The notes: a model not told the origin generated them from the sequence alone. Positions 1-8,733 are shown, counted from the first letter of the stretch. The stretch is 41,253 bases of DNA from Ruminococcus sp. (GCA_017526445.1 JAFXRI010000079.1:1-41253); one strand, 5' to 3'. Translations and numbers: made by a program.

Positions 1-147
1 CGCCTCTGCACGTCATCTGCTTGCCAGCTTTCCGTCATATTACCCAAATTCTCCTTGACTTGCGCCAGCAAACCTGCGTCGAATTTAGGCAATCTGACGA
101 AAATCTGGACATCGCATCTGACGCACAGGGGTTGTGCGGTATTGCCC
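1..147 (+). repeat. MITE-like structured repeat, copy 1 (left end cut by the window edge)
   Basis: This is the reverse complement of the intact copy at 6363-6538. By eye there are about four differences over the 147 shared bases, so the two are recent relatives. The right end reads GGGTTGTGCGGTATTGCCC and matches the terminal inverted repeat of the intact copy except at its last bases. The left terminal repeat lies outside the window. A central hairpin has arms at 59-63 and 68-72 with loop GCCA. The copy ends about 75 bases before ruvA. No ORF in it is convincing. It may be a non-autonomous mobile element or a structured RNA element; the sequence does not decide between them. Confidence 0.8.
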
Positions 148-220
148 AAAAAACCGCCGCCTGAGAACAGACGGGAAACAGTGACAAGGTCGGAACTTAC
201 AGAGCTAAGGAGTGAATGAG

Positions 221-814
221 ATGATATACTCGGTCTCGGGGAAACTAATACATACAGACGCAGAGCTTGCCGTGGTGGAACGCGGCGGAGTGGGCTATGC
301 GTGCAGAACAACCCTTGCAACGCTGCAGAAGATCGCAGGCAAGACGGAGGTCACGCTGCTGACTCATCTTTCAGTGAGGGAGGACGGCATAGATCTTTTC
401 GGCTTCGCGGATGCGGAGGAGCTCAGGAGCTTCAGGCTCCTTATCTCGGTATCTGGTGTGGGCCCCAAAGCGGCTATTGCCATACTCTCGGCTATGAGCC
501 CCCAGCAGTTCGCTCTTGCAGTCGCCACAGGGGATGCCAAGAGCTTCACTCAGGTCAAGGGCATCGGAAAGAAGACTGCCGAGCGTTTGTGCCTTGAACT
601 CAAAGACAAGGTGGCAGGCGAGACTATCTCGGTAAGAGGACAGAAGTCCATAGCCGCCCCTGTAGGCGGAGGCAGTATAGGCGAGGCGATAACCGCCCTC
701 GAAGTACTGGGCTACTCGGCGGCAGAGGCCGCAGGCGCAGTCTCGAAGCTGGATCCGTCGCTGTCGGTGGAGGAACTCATCAAGGGCTCCCTGAAGCAGC
801 TGGCGAGGTACTGA
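221..814 (+). CDS. ruvA: Holliday junction branch migration protein RuvA
   Basis: RuvA binds the four-way DNA junction and loads RuvB helicase rings for branch migration in recombinational repair. The protein opens MIYSVSGKL, the usual RuvA N-terminus. It has the helix-hairpin-helix segments VSGVGPKAAIAIL and VKGIGKKTAERLCLELKDK and a C-terminal RuvB-contacting domain (from about residue 148). At 197 residues it is the normal size. I chose ATG 221, not GTG 212, because AAGGAG at 207-212 is 8 nt upstream and overlaps the GTG. ruvB follows after 61 nt, so the pair is an operon. ruvC, which often precedes ruvA, is not in the 220 bases upstream, where repeat copy 1 sits instead. Confidence 0.97.
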   Translation: MIYSVSGKLIHTDAELAVVERGGVGYACRTTLATLQKIAGKTEVTLLTHLSVREDGIDLFGFADAEELRSFRLLISVSGVGPKAAIAILSAMSPQQFALAVATGDAKSFTQVKGIGKKTAERLCLELKDKVAGETISVRGQKSIAAPVGGGSIGEAITALEVLGYSAAEAAGAVSKLDPSLSVEELIKGSLKQLARY

Positions 815-875
815 TGTGTCCTCGGACAGGGACTTTGAACGGATAACCATATTGAAGTAATAACGGAGAACTGAA

Positions 876-1916
876 ATGATAGAAAACAGCGAATTCGATT
901 TTGATAACAGATATGTCTCTCCCGAGCCCATACGCTCGGATGACGGCGACGACTTTGAAGTCACCCTCCGCCCGAAGACTCTCACGGAGTATATCGGCCA
1001 GGATAAGGTCAAAGAGAATATGTCGGTCTATATACAGGCAGCTAAGAAGCGCGGTGACAGTCTCGATCATATCCTGCTGTATGGCCCTCCGGGACTCGGC
1101 AAGACCACGCTCTCGACCATAATCGCCCACGAGATGGGAGTCAATATCAGGACCACCTCCGGCCCCGCTATCGAGAAGCCCGGCGACCTCGCCGCGATAC
1201 TTACAAATCTTGAGAAGGGCGACGTGCTCTTCATCGACGAGATACACAGGCTTTCCAGACAGGTGGAGGAGGTGCTCTATCCCGCCCTCGAGGACTATGC
1301 TCTGGATATAATTATGGGTAAAGGCCCCGCCGCAAGAAGCATCCGCATCGAGCTCAATAAATTCACCCTCATAGGGGCTACTACCCGCTCAGGTCAGCTC
1401 TCTGCTCCGCTCAGAGACCGCTTCGGCGTTATCGAAAGGCTGGAGCTTTACAGTCCCGAGCAGCTGTGCGAGATAATAATGCGCTCCGCCGTGATACTCG
1501 GCGTGCCCTGCGATAAGGACGGCGCTATGGAGCTTGCATCCCGTTCGAGGGGCACCCCCCGTATCGCAAACAGGTTTTTGAAGCGCGTGCGCGACTTCGC
1601 AGATATAATGGGCGACGGCAGGATAACCCGCGGGATAGCCAAGCTCGCCCTCGATAAGCTGGACGTCGATGACCTCGGTCTCGACAGGCTGGACAGACGT
1701 ATGCTGGAAATGATAATCAAAGGCTACGGCGGCGGCCCTGTGGGCCTGGATACCCTTGCCTCCGCTATCGGAGAGGAGGCAGTCACCCTTGAGGATGTCT
1801 GCGAGCCCTATCTGATGCAGCTGGGCTTCATAGCCCGCACTCCGAGGGGAAGATGTGCCACACAGCTGGCCTATAAACATCTCGGGATATTGAAGGACGG
1901 ACAGACTATGCTGTGA
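876..1916 (+). CDS. ruvB: Holliday junction branch migration ATPase RuvB
   Basis: RuvB is the AAA+ hexameric motor that pulls DNA through RuvA-bound Holliday junctions. The 346-residue protein has Walker A GPPGLGKT (about 70-77), Walker B with DEIH (about 121-124), the sensor 1 stretch [18 protein letters not shown], and a C-terminal winged-helix domain ending [10 protein letters not shown]. Length and motif order are normal. The start ATG has a ribosome site (CGGAGAA) about 7 nt upstream. It is co-directional with ruvA, 61 nt behind it. The gene commonly found after ruvB in related bacteria (queA) is absent; a 30-codon ORF and then the ilv promoter follow. Confidence 0.98.
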   Translation: MIENSEFDFDNRYVSPEPIRSDDGDDFEVTLRPKTLTEYIGQDKVKENMSVYIQAAKKRGDSLDHILLYGPPGLGKTTLSTIIAHEMGVNIRTTSGPAIEKPGDLAAILTNLEKGDVLFIDEIHRLSRQVEEVLYPALEDYALDIIMGKGPAARSIRIELNKFTLIGATTRSGQLSAPLRDRFGVIERLELYSPEQLCEIIMRSAVILGVPCDKDGAMELASRSRGTPRIANRFLKRVRDFADIMGDGRITRGIAKLALDKLDVDDLGLDRLDRRMLEMIIKGYGGGPVGLDTLASAIGEEAVTLEDVCEPYLMQLGFIARTPRGRCATQLAYKHLGILKDGQTML

Positions 1917-1940
1917 AAACACTTTCCGGGAGGAAAGGAA

Positions 1941-2033
1941 ATGCTTTATGAGACAGCCGTGACCGGCGGGAAAAAGCTCGCTTTTGTAAGACAGAACGGT
2001 CAGTTTGTCTGCAGCGCCATATTTACGAGATAA
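1941..2033 (+). CDS. Possible small protein, 30 residues
   Basis: ATG 1941 is preceded by a purine-rich ribosome site (GGGAGGAAAGGAA), better than many in this window. The frame runs 30 codons to TAA, reading MLYETAVTGG..VRQNGQ..SAIFTR. It begins 24 nt after the ruvB stop, so it could be cotranscribed. I recognise no family. It could be a genuine small protein, the remnant of a decayed longer gene, or chance. The only positive evidence is the ribosome site and the position. Confidence 0.35.
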   Translation: MLYETAVTGGKKLAFVRQNGQFVCSAIFTR

Positions 2034-2062
2034 AATAGGCGCGGGATTATATAAATTTGCTC

Positions 2063-2091
2063 TTGATTTCAGCGCATTAGTGTGCTATAAT
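2063..2091 (+). promoter_or_regulatory. Sigma-A-type promoter of the ilv operon
   Basis: TTGATT at 2063-2068, 17 bp, then TATAAT at 2086-2091, with TGC immediately before it (extended -10). The predicted start near 2098 leaves only about 35 nt before ilvB. There is no room for a T-box, leader peptide or attenuator, which commonly control branched-chain amino-acid genes in related bacteria. Confidence 0.8.
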
Positions 2092-2132
2092 AATATATTG
2101 GTAATGAAAAATGTAAGTCGGAGGCGATCGTG

Positions 2133-3752
2133 ATGAAAATGAAGGCTTGTCAAGCTATGGTTGAATGTCTGAAAGCGGAGAATGTCAAGGTCGTCTATGG
2201 ATATCCCGGTGCGGCTATCTGCCCGTTCTATGATGCGCTTATGGATTCGGGCATCAGGCACGTCCTCGTAAGACACGAGGCCAATGCCGGACATGAGGCC
2301 AGCGGCTATGCAAGGATCTCCGGCAAGCCCGCAGTCTGTATAGCTACCTCGGGCCCCGGCGCAGTCAATCTGATAACCGCTATCGCTACGGCCTATGCCG
2401 ATTCAATACCGATAATCTGTATCACCGGACAGGTCAATACCGATCAGATTGGCTCGGATGTCTTCCAGGAAGCAGATATAACAGGCGCCGCCGAGCCTTT
2501 TGTAAAACACAGCTATCTCGTCAAGGATCCCAATGACGTCCCGAGAGTGTTCAAGGAGGCTTTTTATATCGCCGGCTCCGGCAGACCTGGCCCCGTGCTC
2601 ATAGATATGCCTATGGACGTCCAGAATGCCGAGATAGATTTCAAGTATCCCAAGCATGCGGAGATAAGAAGCTATAAGCCCACTACCAAGGGCAACGCCT
2701 TCCAGGTCAAAAGGGTAATGGCTGAACTGGAAAAGGCCGAGAAGCCCCTTATCTGTATCGGCGGCGGAGTCTTCGCCTCCAAAGCAGAGGAGGAGGTCGT
2801 GGAGCTCGCTCATCTTATGAATATCCCGGTCATCACCACGATGATGGGAATATCCGTATTTTCCGACGACGATCCGCTGTTCTACGGAATGCTGGGTACC
2901 CACGGCGTCAGAAGCGCCAATACCGCAGTCAATGAGTGTGACGTGCTTTTCCTCGTCGGCGCAAGAGTTGGCGACAGAGCAGTCAAAACTCCCCTCGCCC
3001 TCGAGCAGAATACCAGGATACTGCATATCGATATAGATCCCGCCGAGATCGGAAAGAATATCGGCGCCGACCTCCCGCTGGTGGGAGACGCCAAGGACGT
3101 GCTCCGTCAGCTCATCGAACGCGCAAAGCCTATGGAGCATAAGGAGTGGATCGCCCGGCTGGACAGCTTCAGGACTGAAAGAGTCTTTGAGACTCCCAGG
3201 AAAGGTACCGTCGATCCGAGACAGTTCATAGATAAGCTTTCAAAGGCTATGCCGGACGATACCGTAGTCGTGGCAGATGTGGGACAGAATCAGATATGGA
3301 CAGCCACCGGCTATCACTTCGGCAAGGGCGGCAGGTTCCTCACATCCGGCGGTATGGGTACTATGGGGTATTCACTGCCAGCAGCTATCGGCGCGAAAAT
3401 GGCAGCACCCGACAGACCGGTCATGGCCGTGTGCGGCGACGGAGCGCTCCAGATGTGTATGATGGAGCTGGCTACCGCCATCCAGCACGACGTAAAAGTC
3501 AAGCTCGTTGTTATGACCAATAACCGCCTGGGTATGGTAAGAGAACTCCAGACGCGCGGCTATAACGACAGAGAGATCGCCGTGTTCCTTGACGGCTCGC
3601 CGGATTTCATAAAGCTGGCCGATGCTTACGGCATAAAAAGCTGCCGTGTCACTGACGATAAGTCGGCAGACGAGGCTGCAGAGCTGTTAAAGAATTACGA
3701 CGGCATCACACTTGTAGAAGTCAGAGTGGACGAAAATACGGCTACTCTGTAA
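2133..3752 (+). CDS. ilvB: Acetolactate synthase, large catalytic subunit
   Basis: Acetohydroxyacid synthase condenses two pyruvates, or pyruvate with 2-ketobutyrate, at the start of valine/leucine and isoleucine synthesis. The protein (539 residues) has the TPP-activating glutamate in RHEANAGHEASG (E49), the FAD/TPP domain architecture of the family, and the TPP-magnesium motif from GDGALQM to TNN (about 435-462). This size suits the short bacterial form. ATG 2133 is preferred: GGAGG at 2120-2124 is 8 nt upstream, against 5 nt for GTG 2130, so the difference is one codon. It is first in the operon with a lipoprotein gene, ilvN and ilvC. Other TPP enzymes are possible in principle, but ilvN and ilvC settle the call. 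Confidence 0.95.
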   Translation: MKMKACQAMVECLKAENVKVVYGYPGAAICPFYDALMDSGIRHVLVRHEANAGHEASGYARISGKPAVCIATSGPGAVNLITAIATAYADSIPIICITGQVNTDQIGSDVFQEADITGAAEPFVKHSYLVKDPNDVPRVFKEAFYIAGSGRPGPVLIDMPMDVQNAEIDFKYPKHAEIRSYKPTTKGNAFQVKRVMAELEKAEKPLICIGGGVFASKAEEEVVELAHLMNIPVITTMMGISVFSDDDPLFYGMLGTHGVRSANTAVNECDVLFLVGARVGDRAVKTPLALEQNTRILHIDIDPAEIGKNIGADLPLVGDAKDVLRQLIERAKPMEHKEWIARLDSFRTERVFETPRKGTVDPRQFIDKLSKAMPDDTVVVADVGQNQIWTATGYHFGKGGRFLTSGGMGTMGYSLPAAIGAKMAAPDRPVMAVCGDGALQMCMMELATAIQHDVKVKLVVMTNNRLGMVRELQTRGYNDREIAVFLDGSPDFIKLADAYGIKSCRVTDDKSADEAAELLKNYDGITLVEVRVDENTATL

Positions 3753-3774
3753 TAAAATAGAAGGAGAGTAAAAA

Positions 3775-4746
3775 ATGAACATTTCCAAGAAGATCATTGC
3801 AGCAATACTGAGTATGGTGGTTTGCCTTTCAATGGCAGCCTGCGGAGACAGCAGCTCCAGCAGCTCCAGCTCCAAGGCAGATTCTTCCGCAGCTTCCGTT
3901 GCCGAGAGCAAGGCGGAGGAGTCCACAGCAGAGGAGTCTAAGGCTGAGGAATCCAAGGCCGAAGAGTCAGTGGCTGATACCGAGACACAGCCCGCAGAGT
4001 CCGAAGCAGAGCCTGTTGAGTCTGAAGCAGAGCCCGTTGAGTCTGAGGCAGAGCCCGTTGAGTCTGAGGCAGAGCCTGTTGAGTCTGAGGCAGAGCCCGA
4101 AGAGTCTGAAGCAGAGCCTGAGGAGTCTGAGGCAGAGCCCGACGAGTCTGAGGCAGAGCCTGAGGAGTCTGAGGCAGAGCCTGATGAGTCCGAAGCAGAG
4201 CCCGCACCTTCCGGTGACGCCGGCGTGGTAAAGGGCGACGGCTATGAGGTACAGCTCCCTGCAAGATGGATGGAGTTTGAAAGCTACAAGACCAAGCTCA
4301 CCGATGCCCTCAAGAAGGACGGCAAGACACTTATCGGCTTCTTCAAGCCCATCGGCGTTGACTTTGCATACTATAACAGCGAAGACCTGGAGAACACCGA
4401 CGGCGTTGCCACATTCTGCGGCAAGGCTCAGAAGAACAGCCTGTTCAAGAGCGTTAAGCTCGCTGACCTCGAGGCACAGCTCACTCCTACCGTAGAATCC
4501 AAGTACAGCAGTGTTGAGGGCCTGAAGTTCGAGAAGAAGACTGATGTCAAGGTAGGCGGCGCAGATGCTATCGAGTACGATGCTTCCGGTACGCTCAACG
4601 GTATCGCTTTCAAGGACCGTCAGTATGTTGTACTTAACGGCGATCTCCTTATGACATTCAGCTTCTCTGTTCCTGAATCGGACTATGATGCACTCAGCGG
4701 TGATATAGACCAGATCCTCGGAGCTGTTAAATTTACGGAGGCATAA
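3775..4746 (+). CDS. Lipoprotein with Glu/Ser/Ala/Pro heptapeptide repeats, between ilvB and ilvN
   Basis: A type II signal peptide ends in the lipobox SMAAC (Cys23), so the protein should be lipidated and held on the outer face of the membrane. A Ser/Ala/Glu-rich linker follows, then ten copies of xESEAEP (residues 74-143), an acidic stalk. A globular domain of about 175 residues (roughly 149-323) begins DGYEVQLPARW. It resembles, in outline only, small extracytoplasmic domains such as DUF1795/PsbP-like folds. The function is unknown. Its last bases (GGAGG, about 4736-4740) form the ilvN ribosome site and its stop is 2 nt before the ilvN ATG, so the two are translationally tied. A surface lipoprotein inside an acetolactate synthase operon is unexpected. 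Confidence 0.85.
   Translation: MNISKKIIAAILSMVVCLSMAACGDSSSSSSSSKADSSAASVAESKAEESTAEESKAEESKAEESVADTETQPAESEAEPVESEAEPVESEAEPVESEAEPVESEAEPEESEAEPEESEAEPDESEAEPEESEAEPDESEAEPAPSGDAGVVKGDGYEVQLPARWMEFESYKTKLTDALKKDGKTLIGFFKPIGVDFAYYNSEDLENTDGVATFCGKAQKNSLFKSVKLADLEAQLTPTVESKYSSVEGLKFEKKTDVKVGGADAIEYDASGTLNGIAFKDRQYVVLNGDLLMTFSFSVPESDYDALSGDIDQILGAVKFTEA
3994..4203 (+). repeat. Ten tandem 21-bp units encoding xESEAEP
   Basis: Ten contiguous 21-bp units encode A/V/E/D-ESEAEP. The first residue runs A,V,V,V,V,E,E,D,E,D, and third-position changes mark individual units. The array is in frame, so gain or loss of units would change stalk length without breaking the gene. There are no spacers, so it is not a CRISPR array. 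Confidence 0.95.
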
Positions 4747-4748
4747 TT

Positions 4749-5246
4749 ATGAAGCATACGATCTCTGTCCTTGTCGAGAATCACAGCGGTGTGCTCTCCC
4801 GTATAACCGGCCTGTTTTCAAGACGTGGATTCAATATCGAAAGCCTTGCTGTGGGTCCTACTCACGATCCCGAGGTGTCCCGTATCACTATCATCGCCGA
4901 CGGTGACGAGCATACGGTCGAGCAGATAGAAAAGCAGCTCAACAAGCTCATAGAAGTCATCAAGGTAAGGACTCTCAAAAAGGACGAATGCTTTGCCAGA
5001 GAACTTATGATGGTGAAGCTCAACTGTCCCGCAGAGAAGCGCAGCGAGATCATGACCGTTGCTGAGATGACCGAGGCCAAGATCGTGGACGTTACCCTTA
5101 CCACCGTAACGCTGGAGATCTGTGCAAGATACAACAAGCTCGAACGCTTCATCGAGATCGTTGCACCCTACGGTATAATCGAACTCGTGCGCACCGGCAC
5201 CATTGCCATCCAGAAGGGCGCCGATACTATGGACAGAAAGAAGTAA
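4749..5246 (+). CDS. ilvN: Acetolactate synthase, small regulatory subunit
   Basis: IlvN activates the catalytic subunit and confers feedback inhibition by valine. The 165-residue protein starts with an ACT domain (about 1-78: HTISVLVENHSGVLSRITGL, then RRGFNIESLAVG) and has the C-terminal domain with LERFIEIVAPYGI and ELVRTGTIA. Length is typical. It begins 2 nt after the stop of the lipoprotein gene, whose 3' end supplies its ribosome site, so its translation probably depends on ribosomes finishing that gene. IlvN partners IlvB (2133-3752) although the genes are about 1 kb apart. Confidence 0.96.
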   Translation: MKHTISVLVENHSGVLSRITGLFSRRGFNIESLAVGPTHDPEVSRITIIADGDEHTVEQIEKQLNKLIEVIKVRTLKKDECFARELMMVKLNCPAEKRSEIMTVAEMTEAKIVDVTLTTVTLEICARYNKLERFIEIVAPYGIIELVRTGTIAIQKGADTMDRKK

Positions 5247-5254
5247 AGTATTGT

Positions 5255-6326
<1,072 letters not shown>

Positions 6327-6362
6327 TCTGCTGAGCGCAGTTCTCTCAGGCTGATGCTTTTT

Positions 6363-6538
6363 AAGGCAATACCGCACAACCCCTGTGCGTCAGATGCGAC
6401 GTCCAGATTTTCGTCAGATTGCCTAAATTCGACGCAGGCTTGCTGGCGCAAGTCAAGGAGAATTTGGGTAATATGGCGGAAAGCTGGCAAGCAGATGACG
6501 TGCAGAGGCGTTAGCCGTGGGTTGTGCGGTGTTGCCTT
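6363..6538 (-). repeat. MITE-like structured repeat, copy 2 (complete, 176 bp)
   Basis: This is the only full copy. Its ends, AAGGCAATACCGCACAACCC at the left and GGGTTGTGCGGTGTTGCCTT at the right, are inverted repeats of 20 bp with one difference. TT/AA just outside makes TTAA symmetry at both ends, compatible with insertion at a TA-type site, though the palindrome hides any duplication. The central hairpin is CTTGC (6439-6443), loop TGGC, GCAAG (6448-6452). It is given as minus so that copies 1 and 3 are plus. It lies 36 nt past the ilvC stop and before the terminator at 6560, so it should be part of the ilv transcript. It encodes no plausible protein. Confidence 0.88.
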
Positions 6539-6559
6539 AATTGAAATGATGTATTGATC

Positions 6560-6591
6560 GCCCTGCGGCTTTGCTGCGGGGCGGTTTTTTT
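6560..6591 (+). terminator. Intrinsic terminator of the ilv operon
   Basis: A 10-bp stem (6560-6569 with 6573-6582, two G-U pairs) has a 3-nt loop and is followed by GG and seven T. It is the first good terminator after ilvC, so repeat copy 2 falls in the 3' untranslated region. Nothing recognisable was found from 6592 to about 6810. Confidence 0.85.
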
Positions 6592-6810
6592 GCGCATAAG
6601 CGGCGGAAGCAGGACCTGCCGGGCCGAAATTTGCAGGGCAGGTGCAGAAGGCGGGTGCTGCTCTCGTTACGCCCTGATCGGCTTTCCGGCTTATATTTCC
6701 CTGTTTTTTCTCCTGAAAAGATGGAATACAAGCCTTGTGCAAAATGCACAAAAGAAAACGCCCCAATTATTGCGGCTCGCCAAAATTTGCGTATGGACTG
6801 AAAATTTGTA

Positions 6811-6861
6811 TTTACATTTTAGAAAAGTTGTTATATAATTAGTACAAATAATTCAGTACAA
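6811..6861 (+). promoter_or_regulatory. Promoter and candidate operators of the AraR-like regulator gene
   Basis: TTTACA (6811-6816), 17 bp, TATAAT (6834-6839). AGTACAA occurs just downstream at 6841-6847 and again at 6855-6861, covering the expected transcription start. GTACAAAT resembles one half of the AraR boxes known from Bacillus, so autorepression is plausible. The promoter is clear; the operator reading is inference. Confidence 0.65.
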
Positions 6862-6920
6862 CTCCGCAAATGTGTACATACATATCGCGGAAAGTGATAT
6901 TGGAGGAGGGCTTTTGCATT

Positions 6921-8003
6921 ATGGATAATTATAAATACCTGTCTATAGTGGAGTGGGTAAAAAACTATATCGCCTCCGAAAAACTTAAACCGAATGACCG
7001 GTTCCTGACCGAAAAACAGCTCTGCGCGATCCACGGCGTCAGCAGACAGACCGTCAGACAGGCTCTGATGATGCTCGAAAGCGAGAACGTCATCTGCCGT
7101 GTCCGCGGGAGCGGTACCTTCGTCAGCGGCAGACCTGCACCCCAGACCATCGCTCCGGTCAAGAAAAGCATCGGCGTGATCTCTACCTATTTCAGCGATT
7201 ATATCTTCCCCCATATCGTCACGGGGATCGAAAGCGTACTCAATGATTCGGGCTACGCTATGCAGCTGGCTATTACCCACAATCAGGTCCTTGAAGAGAC
7301 TCAGGCTCTCGAATCTATGATATCCCACGGCGTGACAGGGCTTATCGTCGAACCCTCAAAGAGCGCCCTGCCTAATCCCAACAGAGCCCTTTACGAGGAG
7401 CTGAAGCGCAGCGAAATACCCCTGGTGTTCTTCAATGCCAAGTACCCCTGGGCCGATTTCCCCTGCGCCGCAATGGACGACGAGGCCGCAGGCAGGATAG
7501 TCACCGATCACCTGTACAACTGCGGACACCGCAGTATCGCAGGATTATTCGCCCTCGATGATATACAGGGGCATATGCGTTACAGCGGTTATATGAAAAG
7601 CTGCCTTGAGCATAATATATCCGGCTGGGAGAACAACGTGTTTTGGTTCGCGACCTCCGACAGGAGCGCTATGTTCAGGTTCGCCAAGACCAAGCTCCTT
7701 GACCTGATAGACAGCGTTTCCGCAGTTGTGTGCTATAACGACAAGCTGGCCATAAGCCTCCTGCAAATGTGCAAGGAACGCGGCATAAGAGTCCCCGACG
7801 ATCTTTCCGTCGTGGGTATAGACGACTCGCGCTATGCCTCTATCTGCGATGTTCCGCTGACCACCGTGCATCACCCCCACAGCAAGCTGGGCGAGGCTGC
7901 CGCGGAAATGCTCCTCGGCATCATCGACCGCCGCAATACCTCTCCCGATGACCGTCTGTTTGTTCCCGAACTGATCGTCCGCGACTCAGTCGCCAAGGTC
8001 TGA
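6921..8003 (+). CDS. araR: AraR-like repressor: GntR DNA-binding domain fused to a sugar-binding LacI-type domain
   Basis: Residues 1-70 form a GntR winged helix (EKQLCAIHGVSRQTVRQAL, then VRGSGTFVSG). From about residue 83 there is a periplasmic-binding-protein-like effector domain as in LacI/GalR proteins (IGVISTYFSDYIFPHIVTGI; VPDDLSVVGIDDSRYA near the end). This architecture, at 360 residues, is that of AraR, the L-arabinose-responsive repressor of Firmicutes. ATG 6921 has GGAGGAGGG 10 nt upstream; an upstream in-frame ATG at 6870 lacks one. The gene heads a locus with transporter, kinase and araA, as expected. The ligand is inferred from neighbours, and a relative responding to another pentose is possible. 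Confidence 0.85.
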   Translation: MDNYKYLSIVEWVKNYIASEKLKPNDRFLTEKQLCAIHGVSRQTVRQALMMLESENVICRVRGSGTFVSGRPAPQTIAPVKKSIGVISTYFSDYIFPHIVTGIESVLNDSGYAMQLAITHNQVLEETQALESMISHGVTGLIVEPSKSALPNPNRALYEELKRSEIPLVFFNAKYPWADFPCAAMDDEAAGRIVTDHLYNCGHRSIAGLFALDDIQGHMRYSGYMKSCLEHNISGWENNVFWFATSDRSAMFRFAKTKLLDLIDSVSAVVCYNDKLAISLLQMCKERGIRVPDDLSVVGIDDSRYASICDVPLTTVHHPHSKLGEAAAEMLLGIIDRRNTSPDDRLFVPELIVRDSVAKV

Positions 8004-8025
8004 GCGGCAGCGCGAAGGATAGGCG

Positions 8026-8733
8026 GTGACAGGTATGGATGATACGAATATGAATGCAGCCTGCGGCAATGTCAAACGGCTGGATATAAAAAGAGTGGAG
8101 CAGCTGCTCAGGAGCGGCTGCATAGAGGACTGCGGGGCCGAGCTGGACAGCATCCTGGAGGATATAAGCTTTCAGGCGCTGAAGTCACTGGTGCTGAGAT
8201 TGTATGTGGCTACGGACATCTATCTTGCAGCGAGGACTTTTACCGATGAAATAGGCATCCCGAACGAGGATTTCGTCGAAAAGTTCGGGAATGTTGACGA
8301 CATAGACGACAAATTGCTTACAGTTGACGGTACAACTTCTTATCTTCATAATGCAGTTGAACAGTGCATCCGGTGGCGTATGGAAAAGGCCAGGGACAGC
8401 GGCAGCAACCCGGTCAAACTCGCCCGGGAATATATCGACAGCAATTATATGCACGAGGACATATCGCTGAGCAGCGTGGCATATGCAGTGGGGCTCAGTC
8501 CTGCGTATCTGAGTGCGCTTTTCAAGAAGGAAACAGGCCGTAAACTCTCGGAATACCTGAATTTGGTGAGGATCGACAGATCCAAGGAACTGCTGTGCTG
8601 CACCTCGAAAATGATATACGAGATCGCCTTTGAGGTGGGCTTCCAGGATTACCGGTATTTCAGCCAGATCTTCAAGAAATATACCGGCCAGACACCGAGA
8701 CAGTTCCAGAACAATGTTAACATAAATGTATGA
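8026..8733 (+). CDS. AraC-family transcriptional regulator without a recognisable sensor domain
   Basis: The C-terminal hundred residues (about 132-231) are a double helix-turn-helix AraC domain: AREYIDSNYMHEDISLSSVA, then LSPAYLSALFKKETG and VGFQDYRYFSQIFKKYTGQT. The N-terminal 130 residues show neither the arabinose-binding cupin of AraC nor a receiver domain. They resemble the helical linker of YesN-type response regulators, as if the receiver had been lost. The start GTG 8026 has AAGGA 7 nt upstream; ATG 8035 is an alternative with a poorer site. It is 22 nt behind the AraR-like gene and just before the sugar-binding-protein promoter, which it probably controls. Confidence 0.85.
   Translation: MTGMDDTNMNAACGNVKRLDIKRVEQLLRSGCIEDCGAELDSILEDISFQALKSLVLRLYVATDIYLAARTFTDEIGIPNEDFVEKFGNVDDIDDKLLTVDGTTSYLHNAVEQCIRWRMEKARDSGSNPVKLAREYIDSNYMHEDISLSSVAYAVGLSPAYLSALFKKETGRKLSEYLNLVRIDRSKELLCCTSKMIYEIAFEVGFQDYRYFSQIFKKYTGQTPRQFQNNVNINV

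Noticed and set aside
2034-2132. T-box or leader peptide before ilvB
   Set aside because: The promoter is too close to the gene and no antiterminator-like pairing or Val/Leu/Ile-rich ORF is seen.
3994-4203. Possible CRISPR array in the ilv-linked lipoprotein
   Set aside because: The units are contiguous, in frame and without spacers; they encode a heptapeptide repeat.
6554-6838. Open frames after repeat copy 2
   Set aside because: They run through the terminator at 6560-6591 and have no ribosome site or recognisable protein.
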